Below the pieces are notes generated by a model. That model searched no databases, was not told where the DNA came from, and saw nothing but the letters and a program-made list of their open reading frames with translations. A stretch of 64,000 bases of DNA. It comes from Pacificimonas flava (GTDB lineage Bacteria; Pseudomonadota; Alphaproteobacteria; Sphingomonadales; Sphingomonadaceae). Position numbers and translations under genes: made by a program. The stretch spans positions 248,001 through 312,000 of the forward strand of contig NZ_AMRV01000002.1 of assembly GCF_000342165.1 (NCBI RefSeq), written 5' to 3'. The number at the start of each line of letters is the position of its first letter. Within the stretch, counting starts at the first letter, position 1. This document shows, in pieces, positions 36,559 through 45,733 of this stretch.

Positions 36559-37812
36559 TCAGCGTGCAGCGGCCTCCGCGGAGAAACGCATTTCGCTGGG
36601 GCCGCGCTCGCCCTGCAAACGCGCCGCGACCTGCTCCGCCCGCTCCAGCACGCGCAGCACATTGCCGCTGGAAATCTTCTTCAGGTCTTCTGCGGAATAG
36701 CCGCGACGCAGCAGTTCCGCGAACAGGTTTGGATAATCCGCCGGTCCGGTCAGGCCGTTCGGATAGCTGGTCACGCCGTCAAAGTCCGATCCGATGCCGA
36801 TATGGTCGATGCCGGCAATCCTACGCGCATAGTCCACATGGTCGGCCGCATCCTCGACGCTGGCCTTTGGCGCGGGGTTCTTCGCTTCCCAATCCGTCAT
36901 GCGCTTGGCGATCTCGTCTTCTGACAGTCCCGGCTCCAGCGCGCGCATCCTCGCTTCATAGGCAGCCTGCTCGCCGCCCCACTGCCGTCGATCCTCGGAC
37001 AGGAAGGATTCGACGAAGGTGATCATCACGACGCCGCCATTCTGCGGCAGCATGGCCAGCACGTCGTCCGGTACGTTGCGGGCATGGTTCGCCACGCCGC
37101 GCGTGCTGGAATGCGAGAAAATGACGGGTGCCGCGCTCTCCGCGATCGCCTGACGCATGGTTGCCGGCGCCGTGTGGCTAAGGTCGACAAGCATGCCCAG
37201 CCTGTTCATCTCGTGCACCACCTCTCGTCCGAACTCCGAAAGGCCGCCGGCCTTTGGCGCATCGGTCGCGCTGTCCGCCCAATCCAGGCTCTGGCTGTGC
37301 GTCAGCGTCATGTAGCGCACGCCGAGATCGTAGAACTGGCGCAGGACACCCAGGGAGTTGGCGATGGAATAACCGCCCTCGACCCCGAACATGCCGGCCA
37401 CCTTGCCGCTCGCCATGATGCGGCGCACATCCTCGGCGGTGGCAGCGAGTGCCAGGCTGTCAGGGTTGGCCGCAATCAGACGCTTTGCCATGTCGATCTG
37501 CTCGAGCGTCTGCACCGCCGCTTCGGGCTGCGGCAGGCTGGCGGGAACGTAGACCGACCAGAATTGGGCACCCACGCCGCCAGCCTTCATGCCTGCCGCG
37601 TCCGTGACCAATTTCCCCGCATAGCGATCATCGAGCCTGGCGTAGGGAAAATCCCCGATGCGCCCGTCATTTTCGCGAATGCCATAGGGCAGGTCGTTAT
37701 GGCCATCGAACACCGGCTGCTCCGCCAGGATTTCCCGCGCCTCGGCCAGATCGTCCGCAGCGGCGGCGGGAGCGGCGGTAAACAGAAGGGCGGCGGCAAG
37801 AGAGCGGAGCAT
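36559..37812 (-). CDS. membrane dipeptidase (peptidase M19), exported
   Basis: A 417-residue renal-type dipeptidase with a signal peptide (1-19, ending AAAA). Zinc ligands are in FDGHNDLPYG, the Glu in VEGGYSI, the His in VDLSHTAP and the His in FSHSSTRG. The C-terminal IGIGSDFDG is the substrate Asp region. It hydrolyses dipeptides, including some D-residue forms, in the periplasm. Confidence 0.93.
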   Translation of the reverse strand: MLRSLAAALLFTAAPAAAADDLAEAREILAEQPVFDGHNDLPYGIRENDGRIGDFPYARLDDRYAGKLVTDAAGMKAGGVGAQFWSVYVPASLPQPEAAVQTLEQIDMAKRLIAANPDSLALAATAEDVRRIMASGKVAGMFGVEGGYSIANSLGVLRQFYDLGVRYMTLTHSQSLDWADSATDAPKAGGLSEFGREVVHEMNRLGMLVDLSHTAPATMRQAIAESAAPVIFSHSSTRGVANHARNVPDDVLAMLPQNGGVVMITFVESFLSEDRRQWGGEQAAYEARMRALEPGLSEDEIAKRMTDWEAKNPAPKASVEDAADHVDYARRIAGIDHIGIGSDFDGVTSYPNGLTGPADYPNLFAELLRRGYSAEDLKKISSGNVLRVLERAEQVAARLQGERGPSEMRFSAEAAAR

Positions 37813-37874
37813 TGGGGGCCTTTCGCTGTGAACGAACGATGTGTGCGAAAGGCTTAGGCCCTATTCGCCGCCCG

Positions 37875-39788
37875 TCAAATCTCCACCTGGCTGCCCAGTT
37901 CGACCACGCGATTCGTCGGCAGGCGGAAGAATTCCATGGCCGTGGCGGAATTGCGCAGCATCCAGCTAAACAGCTTCTCCCGCCAGATCGCCATGCCCGG
38001 TCGGTCGGCAGCGATCAGCGTTTGCCGCGACAGGAAGAAACTGGTCGTCATCATGTCGAATTCCGGGCCGCAGACATGGTGCAGTTCTCCAAGCGCGCGC
38101 GGAATGTCGGTTTCCTGCATGAAGCCGTATTTCAGGACGATGCGGAAAAAGCCCTCGCTCAGATCAATGACCTTGCACCGCTCCGCCGTATCGACCCAGG
38201 GCACTTCCTTGATCAGCACGGTCAGGATGACGACGCGCTCGTGCAGCACCTTGTTGTGCTTCATATTGTGGAGCAGCGCATGCGGGACCCCGGCAGCGCT
38301 AGAGGACATGAAGATCGCCGTGCCGGGCACGCGGGTCGCGCTGTTCGCCGCGGACTTCACGAAAATCTCCATCGGCATCGCCGCTTCCTGCATCCTCTGG
38401 CGCATCAGGTAGCGGCCGCGCGCCCAGGTGGTCAGCAGGGTGAAGGCGAAAAGACCGACGACAAGCGGGAACCAGCCGCCATCCGGCACCTTCGTGATGT
38501 TCGCGGCGAAATAGGAACCGTCGACAATAAAGAATACCGCCAGCATCGGGATCGATACCCAGGGCTTCCACTTCCAGACCGAGAAGAACAGCACGCTGAG
38601 AAGCGCCGTGTCGATCAGCATCGCACCCGTCACGGCGATGCCATAGGCACTGGCGAGGTTGGAGGAATTGCGGAACGTCAGGACGAGGATGATGACGGCG
38701 ATCATCAGCGCCCAGTTCACCACCGGAATGTAGATCTGGTTCGCTTCCCGCGCGGAGGTGTGCACCGTCGAAAGGCGCGGGATGAAGCCAAGCTGGATCG
38801 CCTGGTGCGTCACGGAAAAGGCGCCGGAGATGACCGCCTGGCTGGCGATGAAGGTCGCCGCGGTGGCCAGAAAAACGAGCGGCAGGCGCAGGAATTCCGG
38901 CGCCAGCACGAAGAAGGGCGACTGGATCGCCGCCGCGGCCCCGTCGGCGTCCAGGTTGAGGATCATCGCCGCCTGGCCGCAATAGTTGAGGAGCAGAGCC
39001 GGCATGACGAACCAGAACCAGGAAATGCGAAGGGGGCGCGGACCGAAGTGGCCCATGTCGGCGTAAAGCGCCTCTGCCCCCGTCACCGCCAGCACGACGG
39101 AGCCGAGCGCCAGAAAGGCGATGCGGCCGTCGGCGATGAAGAACTGCACGGCATTCCAAGGGTTCAGCATGGCCAGGATCACTTCAGGATGCTGCACGAC
39201 CTGCGAAAGTCCCAGGACGGCGATCGTCGTGAAGTAGATCAGCATCACCGGTCCGAACATGGCGCCGACCTTCGCCGTACCGCGCGACTGGATGATGAAC
39301 AGACCGACGAGAAGCGTCAGCGCGATCGGGATGACGAAACCGTGCAAATCGGGATTGACGACCGTCAGGCCCTCAACCGCCGACAGAACCGAAATGGCGG
39401 GTGTGATCATCGAATCGCCGTAAAAGAGTGCCGTGGCGAACACGCCCAGCACCACGACGATCTTGCCGAAACGCGCCCGCTCCGTACTGCGTGAGATCAG
39501 CGCGAGAAGTGCCAGGCTGCCGCCCTGCCCGCGATTGTCCGCGCGCATCATGATCGACACATACTGAATGGTGACGACCAGCGTCATAGACCAGAAGATC
39601 AGGCTGATGACGCCGTAAACATGGAGCGGGTCGAGCGCCAGCGGATGCGGCCCCACGAAGGTTTCGCGAAAGGCATAGAGCGGCGATGTACCGATGTCGC
39701 CGAAGACGATGCCGATGGCGCCGAGCGTCAGCTTCGCGATGGAACCGTGGCGATCCTCGCCCTCGCTTGCGGTGGTCTGTGCCGACAT
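37875..39788 (-). CDS. kup: low-affinity K+ uptake protein Kup
   Basis: A 637-residue potassium/proton symporter. About 12 membrane spans cover residues 20-440, followed by a cytoplasmic C-terminal domain. The N-terminal [15 protein letters not shown] and the [11 protein letters not shown] segment are diagnostic. Start ATG at 39788 was preferred to the in-frame TTG two codons earlier. Confidence 0.94.
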   Translation of the reverse strand: MSAQTTASEGEDRHGSIAKLTLGAIGIVFGDIGTSPLYAFRETFVGPHPLALDPLHVYGVISLIFWSMTLVVTIQYVSIMMRADNRGQGGSLALLALISRSTERARFGKIVVVLGVFATALFYGDSMITPAISVLSAVEGLTVVNPDLHGFVIPIALTLLVGLFIIQSRGTAKVGAMFGPVMLIYFTTIAVLGLSQVVQHPEVILAMLNPWNAVQFFIADGRIAFLALGSVVLAVTGAEALYADMGHFGPRPLRISWFWFVMPALLLNYCGQAAMILNLDADGAAAAIQSPFFVLAPEFLRLPLVFLATAATFIASQAVISGAFSVTHQAIQLGFIPRLSTVHTSAREANQIYIPVVNWALMIAVIILVLTFRNSSNLASAYGIAVTGAMLIDTALLSVLFFSVWKWKPWVSIPMLAVFFIVDGSYFAANITKVPDGGWFPLVVGLFAFTLLTTWARGRYLMRQRMQEAAMPMEIFVKSAANSATRVPGTAIFMSSSAAGVPHALLHNMKHNKVLHERVVILTVLIKEVPWVDTAERCKVIDLSEGFFRIVLKYGFMQETDIPRALGELHHVCGPEFDMMTTSFFLSRQTLIAADRPGMAIWREKLFSWMLRNSATAMEFFRLPTNRVVELGSQVEI

Positions 39789-39902
39789 GTTCAAGGAATC
39801 CCCGTGGGCGGCCGCTCTTCTCGCAGATGCAGCAAAGTGCGCGGGCGCCTAGCACGAGCCGACGGGGGGTGCAATCGGGCGCCCCTCCGCCGGTCATTGG
39901 CG

Positions 39903-39917
39903 ACGTAACAAAATTAC
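39903..39917. promoter_or_regulatory. dyad upstream of ald
   Basis: CGTAA-CAAAA-TTACG is a five-base-arm dyad 55 bases before the ald start, in an AT-rich patch. Alanine dehydrogenase genes are often controlled by Lrp/AsnC-type regulators that bind such sites. The match is suggestive only. Confidence 0.3.
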
Positions 39918-39971
39918 GCTAGGGGCGCCGCTGTTCGACCCCCCGCGTTCCATGGAAAGAGAGGTTTCGCC

Positions 39972-41072
39972 ATGAAGATCGGCGTCCCGAAGGAAATCAA
40001 GGTTCACGAATATCGCGTCGGCATGACACCGACCTCTGCCTTTGAGCTGATCCAGGCCGGGCACGACGTTTACGTTGAGACGAATGCCGGCGGCGGCATC
40101 GATTTCTCCGACGCCGATTACGAGGCGGTGGGCGCCAAGGTGCTGCCCACGCCCGAGGCGGTGTTCGAGACGGCCGAGATGATCGTCAAGGTGAAGGAGC
40201 CGCAACTGCACGAGTGCGCATGGCTGCGCCCGCACCACGTTCTTTTCACCTACCTTCACCTTGCGGCCGACAAGCCGCAGGCCGAGGCGATCATGAAATC
40301 CGGCGCCACCGCCATCGCCTATGAAACGGTGACCGGCCCGGACGGCCGCCTGCCGCTGCTATCCCCGATGAGCCAAGTTGCTGGCCGCCTGTCGGTTCAG
40401 GCCGGCGCGCATTATCTGGAAAAGGCGCAGGGCGGGCGCGGCATTCTTCTCGGCGGCGTCCCCGGTGTCAGCCCGGCAAAGGTTTCCATCCTCGGCGGCG
40501 GCGTCTCCGGCTTCAACGCCGCGCAGATGGCCGTCGGCCTTGGCGCGGACGTCACCATCTACGATGTCTCCACCAGTCGCTTGGCGCAGCTCGACGAGCT
40601 GTTCCAGAACCGTGTGAAGACGGTGTTCGCGTCGGCCGCGGCCGTCGAACGGGCGGTCGCCAACTCGCACCTGCTGATCGGCGCGGTGCTGATCCCCGGC
40701 GCGGCAGCGCCAAAGCTGGTCACGCGCGACATGCTGAAGACCATGCGCCGTGGCAGCGTCCTCGTCGATGTCGCCATCGATCAGGGCGGCTGCTTCGAAA
40801 CGTCGCGTCCGACAACGCACTCCGACCCGATCTATGTCGAGGAAGACGTCATTCACTACTGCGTCGCGAACATGCCGGGCGCGGTCGCTCGCACCTCCAC
40901 CTTTGCGCTGAACAACGCCACGCTGCCGCTGATCGTGAAGCTGGCGAACCAGGGCGCCGAGGCAGCCATGGCCGCCAATCCGGGGCTGAAGGACGGTCTC
41001 AATGTCTCCGGCGGCAAGATCCGTCATCAGGCGGTGGCAGAGGCGCTCGACCTGCCGTTCGAGGCGGCCTGA
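39972..41072 (+). CDS. ald: alanine dehydrogenase
   Basis: A 366-residue NAD-dependent enzyme interconverting L-alanine and pyruvate plus ammonia. Conserved substrate residues are in VKVKEP (Lys) and FTYLHLA (His). The dinucleotide fold is [15 protein letters not shown], followed by [10 protein letters not shown]. Length and start (AGAGAGG eight bases upstream) are standard. Confidence 0.95.
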   Translation: MKIGVPKEIKVHEYRVGMTPTSAFELIQAGHDVYVETNAGGGIDFSDADYEAVGAKVLPTPEAVFETAEMIVKVKEPQLHECAWLRPHHVLFTYLHLAADKPQAEAIMKSGATAIAYETVTGPDGRLPLLSPMSQVAGRLSVQAGAHYLEKAQGGRGILLGGVPGVSPAKVSILGGGVSGFNAAQMAVGLGADVTIYDVSTSRLAQLDELFQNRVKTVFASAAAVERAVANSHLLIGAVLIPGAAAPKLVTRDMLKTMRRGSVLVDVAIDQGGCFETSRPTTHSDPIYVEEDVIHYCVANMPGAVARTSTFALNNATLPLIVKLANQGAEAAMAANPGLKDGLNVSGGKIRHQAVAEALDLPFEAA

Positions 41073-41150
41073 CCGGAAGCGAGGCGCCTGCCGGAAGGGC
41101 GGGCGCCCCTCCCTTCGTCCGTGGCGGCTCTCTGTCGTCCGGCTTGGGGA

Positions 41151-41259
41151 TGGCCCCTGCCTTCGCAGGGGCGACGATAAAGAAGGAGAGGAAGCGCCTG
41201 TGTCGATGCTTTCGTTCTCCATAAGGGTGGATCGTCACCCCTGCGAAGGCAGGGGTCCA
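41151..41259. repeat. inverted pair of CCCCTGC-type REP-like elements
   Basis: Two copies face each other. Copy 1 is 41151-41178 (CCCCTGCCTTCGCAGGGG followed by CGACGAT). Copy 2 is 41231-41259 and reads the same on the other strand with one extra base and C-to-T. Each copy is itself a near-palindrome able to form a hairpin. Such palindromes recur between genes in sphingomonad genomes. The pair fills most of the gap between ald and the flavoprotein gene and may protect or terminate convergent messages. Confidence 0.7.
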
Positions 41260-41296
41260 CCGCACTCCCCTCAACAGCCGGGACTGTTCCCCGCAC

Positions 41297-42232
41297 CTAG
41301 CCTCCCGCAAATCCCGAAAGGCGCTGCACGGCCACCTCGAACTCGTCCATCGTCTCCGCGAGAATCTCGGCGACCGGTCGGACGGACTTGATGCGGCCGG
41401 CGACCTGTCCGGTCAGCGCGATGCCTGCCTCCAGGTCGCCCTCGAAATAAACCGTCTTCGTGTCCGCGAACTCGCCGAAGATGTTCTCCGTCCCCTCCGC
41501 CTGCAGGCGCTCCGTCCGCTCAGTGCGCAGGGCCCTGAGCGCCGGCCCTGGCCCCCTGCGATTCAGGAACACCGTGTCGGACGAATCCGCACCGATGATC
41601 GCGTCCTTCCAGTTTTGATGCACCGGGCTTTCCGCCGATGACAGGATGCGGGTGCCCATCAGCACGCCCTCCGCACCCAGCGCGAAGGCGGCCGCCATCG
41701 TCTTGCCGTCCATGATGCCGCCGGCCGCGACCACCGGCACGTCCACCGCCTCGCAAACCTGCGGGACCAGCACCATGGAGGCGACGTCCTTCGGGTTCTT
41801 GAAGCCGCCGCCCTCACCGCCCTCCACGATCAGTCCATCCACGCCCGCCTCCACCGCGCGCAGCGCGCCGGAGAGCGATGGCACGACATGAAAGACCGTG
41901 AGCCCGGCCTCCTTCAACGTCGCCGTGTAACGCTGCGGGTCGCCGGCGGATGTGGTGACGAAGCGGATGCCCTGATCGATGATGAACCGCACGATGTCAG
42001 GATCGCGGACGAACGCCTGTGCGACGTTCACGCCGAACGGCTTGTCCGTCAGCTCGCGCATCTTCAGGATTTCACCGCGAATGATCTCAAGCTCGCCGGA
42101 GGAGGTCTCGATGATCCCCATGCCACCGGCGTTCGAGAAGGCGGAGGCGAGCGGCGCCCGGGCGATCCAGCCCATCGCCGCCTGGACGATCGGCTTTTCG
42201 ATACCAAGCATCTCGGTGATGCGCGTCTTCAT
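41297..42232 (-). CDS. NPD/nitronate-monooxygenase-type FMN oxidoreductase
   Basis: A 311-residue TIM-barrel flavoprotein of the 2-nitropropane dioxygenase superfamily: FMN-binding AAMGWIARAPLASAFSNAGG at the start, AAGGIMDGKTMAAAFALGA and GVLMGTRIL in the second half. The loop that carries the catalytic His of true nitronate monooxygenases (GGH) reads VEGGEGGGFKNP, with no His. It may therefore be a CoA-ester or other substrate member of the superfamily. The exact reaction is unknown. Confidence 0.8.
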   Translation of the reverse strand: MKTRITEMLGIEKPIVQAAMGWIARAPLASAFSNAGGMGIIETSSGELEIIRGEILKMRELTDKPFGVNVAQAFVRDPDIVRFIIDQGIRFVTTSAGDPQRYTATLKEAGLTVFHVVPSLSGALRAVEAGVDGLIVEGGEGGGFKNPKDVASMVLVPQVCEAVDVPVVAAGGIMDGKTMAAAFALGAEGVLMGTRILSSAESPVHQNWKDAIIGADSSDTVFLNRRGPGPALRALRTERTERLQAEGTENIFGEFADTKTVYFEGDLEAGIALTGQVAGRIKSVRPVAEILAETMDEFEVAVQRLSGFAGG

Positions 42233-42267
42233 CGGTTCTCCGGCTGACAGTTGGGATGGCGACCGGT

Positions 42268-45018
42268 TTAGCGTTCCTCCACCGGCAGGCCGAGCTGTTC
42301 AAGTTGGGGGCGAACCTTGGCGGCATCGCCCACGACCACCCACAAGAGCTTTCCGGGATCGATTTCCGCTGCCGCACGCGCCGCTATGCCCGCCGCGTCG
42401 AGGTCCGCCAGGCGGGCGGCGTAGGTTTCCTGATAGTCGTCGGGCCGCCCAAGCCGGGCATTTGATTCCAGTGCCGACAGAACCGCGCTGGCGCTCTCAT
42501 AGGCGCCGGGCTGGCGTCCCGCCAGAAATGCCGTCGTCTGCGACAGCTCCTGCGGCGTGATCGGGGAATCGCCGACATAGGCTGCAATCTCGCTCCGCAG
42601 TTCGGCCAGCGCCGCGCCCGTCTTGTCGGTCTGCACCGGCGCAGACAGGTAGAAGGGCATCTGCTCGCGCGTTGCCGAGATCGAGGTGCCGACACCGTAG
42701 CTCCAGCCCTTCTCCTCCCGCAGGTTCATATTGAGCCGCGACGTAAAGATACCGCCAAGCGGAATGTTCGCGACCGACAGCGCCAGATCGTCGTCCGCGC
42801 CCTTCGCCTGCAGCGGGTAACCGGCAAAGATGAAGCTTTGCGGGCTGCTGGGACGGTCGACCAGAATGATCCGGCTGCCGGCGGGCGGCGGCGCGGGCGT
42901 GAAGCTTTTGGTGCCGCGCGCTATGCCCGCGTCGGCCCGCCAATCGCCAAAGGCATCCTCCAGCATCGGCATGATCTCCGCCAGCGTCGTGTCTCCGACG
43001 ACGAACAGGCGCGCATTGTCCGGGCGCATCCAGCGGGCGTGAAAGCGTTCGAGATCGGCGCGCGTGATCGCCGCGACGCTTTCGCGCGTGCCGGTGCCGG
43101 TCAGCGGAATGCCATAGGGATGGTCCTCGCCATAGATGAGCGGCGGCAGGATGCGCAGCGCCAGGCTCTGCGGATCGGTCATCTCGCTGTCGATGGCCGC
43201 CAGCTGAATCGCCCGCACCCGGTCGATCTCATCCTGCGCAAACGCCGGACGCCGCACGATATCGGCATAGAGATCGAGCGATTCGGCAAGGTTCGGCGTC
43301 AGCGCCGAAAGGCCGACCGTGGTCGTATCGTAATCGGAACCGGCGCCGATTCCCGCGCCCAACCGCTCCTCTTCCTCCGCGATCTCGATGGCCGAGCGCG
43401 TCTCCGTGCCCTCATCGAGGAGAGAGAGCATCAGCGCCTGCGTGCCGAGCCGGTCATGCGGATCGGCGGCATCGCCGGCGTCGAACTGGGTGGAGATTTC
43501 CACCACGGGCACGGCCTCTCGCCGCGCGAACGTGACGGGGATGCCGTTCGACAGGGTCGCCCGCTCCACGTCCGGAAAATCGAGCGCCGGCAACTGGCCG
43601 ATCGCGGGCGGCTGTGTCCGGTCGAGCGGCTGGCCGGACGCGGTCAGATCGCCGGCCGGAAGCACGGTCAGGTCATAGCCGCCTGTCCCCATCCAACTCT
43701 CCGCCGCCCCCTGCACGCGCTCCGGCGTCATGGCGACATAATCGGCAAGCTGGGTTTTGAAGAACAGCGGGTCGCCAGCGTAGAGCTGCCCCTCCGCCAG
43801 CGTCACGGCCTTTCCGGAGAAACCGCCGACCTGCTCCAGCCCGCGAATGGTGCCGCTGACCGCGCGCATGGCGACGCGCGCCACCTCGTCCTCGGTCGGC
43901 CCCTCGGCGCGAAAGCGGGCGATCTCCTCGTCGATGGCATTCTTTACCCGCGCCGGATCGACGCCGGGCTTCACGTCGGCCTGCACCTGCAGAATGCCGA
44001 CGGCTTCCAGGTCCTGCAAATAGCCCCCGACCGAGGTTGCGATCTGCTCGTCCCGGACGAGCCGGGTATAGAGGCGAGAGGACGGGCCGCTGGCGAGGAT
44101 CGCGGCCGCGGTCGACAAAGCCTGCGTGCCCGCATCCTCCGTGCCCGGCACCGCCCATGTGCGGTAGACGCGCGCGCTCGACACCTGATCCTGCATGACT
44201 TCGGTCACGGTGGCGGTGCGCCGCGGCACCCACGCCTCGATGCGGCCCGGATTGGGCGGGCCGGGCGGGATGGCGCCAAAATATGTCTCGACCAGCGGCC
44301 GCGCAGTCGCCGCGTCGATATCGCCCGCAAGCACCAGTACGGCGTTGTTCGGCCCGTACCACGTGCGGAACCAGTCCTTCACATCTTCGAGACTGGCCGC
44401 GTCGAGATCGGCCATCGAACCGATGGTGGGATGGCGGTAGGGATGCTCCTCCGGGAACAGCCCTTCCAATATATGATACCAGACCATGCCGTAGGGCTGG
44501 TTGTCGCCCTGTCGCTTCTCGTTCTGAACCACGCCCCGCTGCTGATCGAGCTTCTGCTGATCAATGGCGCCGAGGAGATGTCCCATGCGGTCCGACTCCA
44601 GGAACAGCGCGCGCTCCAGCGCCGGCGTCGGCACGGTTTCGAAATAATTGGTGCGGTCGAACCACGTCGTGCCGTTGGAATCGGTGGCGCCGAGCGCCTG
44701 CATCGCCTGGAACCATTCGCCGTCGGCGTTCTCCGATCCGTTGAACATCAGATGTTCGAACAGATGGGCAAAGCCGGTCTTGCCGGCCGGCTCCTCCTTC
44801 GAACCGACATGATACCAGACCGACACCGCCACGACCGGCGCCTTTCGATCCGTATGGGTGATGACGGTCAGCCCGTTCGGCAGTACGAAGCGTTCGTAGG
44901 GAATGTCCACCTCTGCCACCAGTTCGGGTGAGGGCCCATCCGCTGCGGCGCGAGCGGGCGCGGCGAACGGCGCGGCAAGTGCAAGGAGCGCGGCGAGGGC
45001 GGATACGAAACGGATCAT
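42268..45018 (-). CDS. M16-family zinc peptidase, two-domain, exported
   Basis: A 916-residue protein with a signal peptide (1-25) and two M16 halves. The active half has the inverted zinc motif HLFEH (85-89) with a downstream Glu in VVQNEKRQGD. The second half (about 480-900) lacks the motif, as usual for the non-catalytic partner half. A periplasmic oligopeptide-degrading role is likely. It is divergent from the SixA-like gene. Confidence 0.92.
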   Translation of the reverse strand: MIRFVSALAALLALAAPFAAPARAAADGPSPELVAEVDIPYERFVLPNGLTVITHTDRKAPVVAVSVWYHVGSKEEPAGKTGFAHLFEHLMFNGSENADGEWFQAMQALGATDSNGTTWFDRTNYFETVPTPALERALFLESDRMGHLLGAIDQQKLDQQRGVVQNEKRQGDNQPYGMVWYHILEGLFPEEHPYRHPTIGSMADLDAASLEDVKDWFRTWYGPNNAVLVLAGDIDAATARPLVETYFGAIPPGPPNPGRIEAWVPRRTATVTEVMQDQVSSARVYRTWAVPGTEDAGTQALSTAAAILASGPSSRLYTRLVRDEQIATSVGGYLQDLEAVGILQVQADVKPGVDPARVKNAIDEEIARFRAEGPTEDEVARVAMRAVSGTIRGLEQVGGFSGKAVTLAEGQLYAGDPLFFKTQLADYVAMTPERVQGAAESWMGTGGYDLTVLPAGDLTASGQPLDRTQPPAIGQLPALDFPDVERATLSNGIPVTFARREAVPVVEISTQFDAGDAADPHDRLGTQALMLSLLDEGTETRSAIEIAEEEERLGAGIGAGSDYDTTTVGLSALTPNLAESLDLYADIVRRPAFAQDEIDRVRAIQLAAIDSEMTDPQSLALRILPPLIYGEDHPYGIPLTGTGTRESVAAITRADLERFHARWMRPDNARLFVVGDTTLAEIMPMLEDAFGDWRADAGIARGTKSFTPAPPPAGSRIILVDRPSSPQSFIFAGYPLQAKGADDDLALSVANIPLGGIFTSRLNMNLREEKGWSYGVGTSISATREQMPFYLSAPVQTDKTGAALAELRSEIAAYVGDSPITPQELSQTTAFLAGRQPGAYESASAVLSALESNARLGRPDDYQETYAARLADLDAAGIAARAAAEIDPGKLLWVVVGDAAKVRPQLEQLGLPVEER

Positions 45019-45196
45019 GCTGTTGCTGGACTTCCCCGCTAAATGGCCGCAGGCCTGCGGCCGAGTTCATGCGGATACGCTGTTAGGGGCGGCATGTCCC
45101 CGAAGAAACCCCGCGCGGCCGCACCCGAACCATTCGCCGCAGCTTCGCAAATCTTTCAGATGACGCCGAGGGGAGAGACGGTTAGCGACACCGCCC

Positions 45197-45733
45197 ATGA
45201 AGATCGTCACCCTGCTCCGCCACGCCAAATCCAGCTGGAACGACGATGTCGCGCGCGATCTCGACCGGCCGCTGAACGCTAAGGGACACCGGGCAGCCGA
45301 GACGGTGGGCGCGCATCTGAAGCATATCGGCCTTGGCTGGGACGCTGCCATTGCCTCGCCAGCGGTGCGCGTCGCCGAGACGATCAAGGCCTTCGAAGCC
45401 GGTTATGGCCGGGCGGCCGGTGCCACCAGCGATCGGCGTGTCTACATGGCGGACGCGGCAACGCTGCTTGACGTGATCCATGAACTGCCCGCCTCCACGG
45501 ATTCCGTTCTCCTGATCGGACACAATCCCGGTCTCGAAGACCTCGTCTTCATGCTGACGCCGGCGGACGAGAATCCCTACCGGTTGGCAGTGGACGAAAA
45601 ATATCCGACCGCAACCGTCTGCCAGATGCGCTTCGACGTCGATGCGTGGGACGAGGTCGAGGAGGGCGGCGGCACCATCGCGCTCCTCGTGCGCCCCCGG
45701 GACCTCGACCCGCAGTTGGGACCGGATAGCTAG
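45197..45733 (+). CDS. SixA-like histidine phosphatase
   Basis: A 178-residue RHG-family protein: phosphoacceptor His9 in LLRHAKSSW, a conserved Arg region, and the second catalytic His in LIGHNPGLED. Small alphaproteobacterial SixA-like proteins dephosphorylate phosphohistidine or small phosphates. It overlaps the convergent nadE stop by four bases. Confidence 0.88.
   Translation: MKIVTLLRHAKSSWNDDVARDLDRPLNAKGHRAAETVGAHLKHIGLGWDAAIASPAVRVAETIKAFEAGYGRAAGATSDRRVYMADAATLLDVIHELPASTDSVLLIGHNPGLEDLVFMLTPADENPYRLAVDEKYPTATVCQMRFDVDAWDEVEEGGGTIALLVRPRDLDPQLGPDS

Noticed and set aside
42838-44931. Long open frame of 697 codons on the plus strand.
   Set aside because: Antisense shadow of the M16 protease, which has intact motifs on the minus strand.
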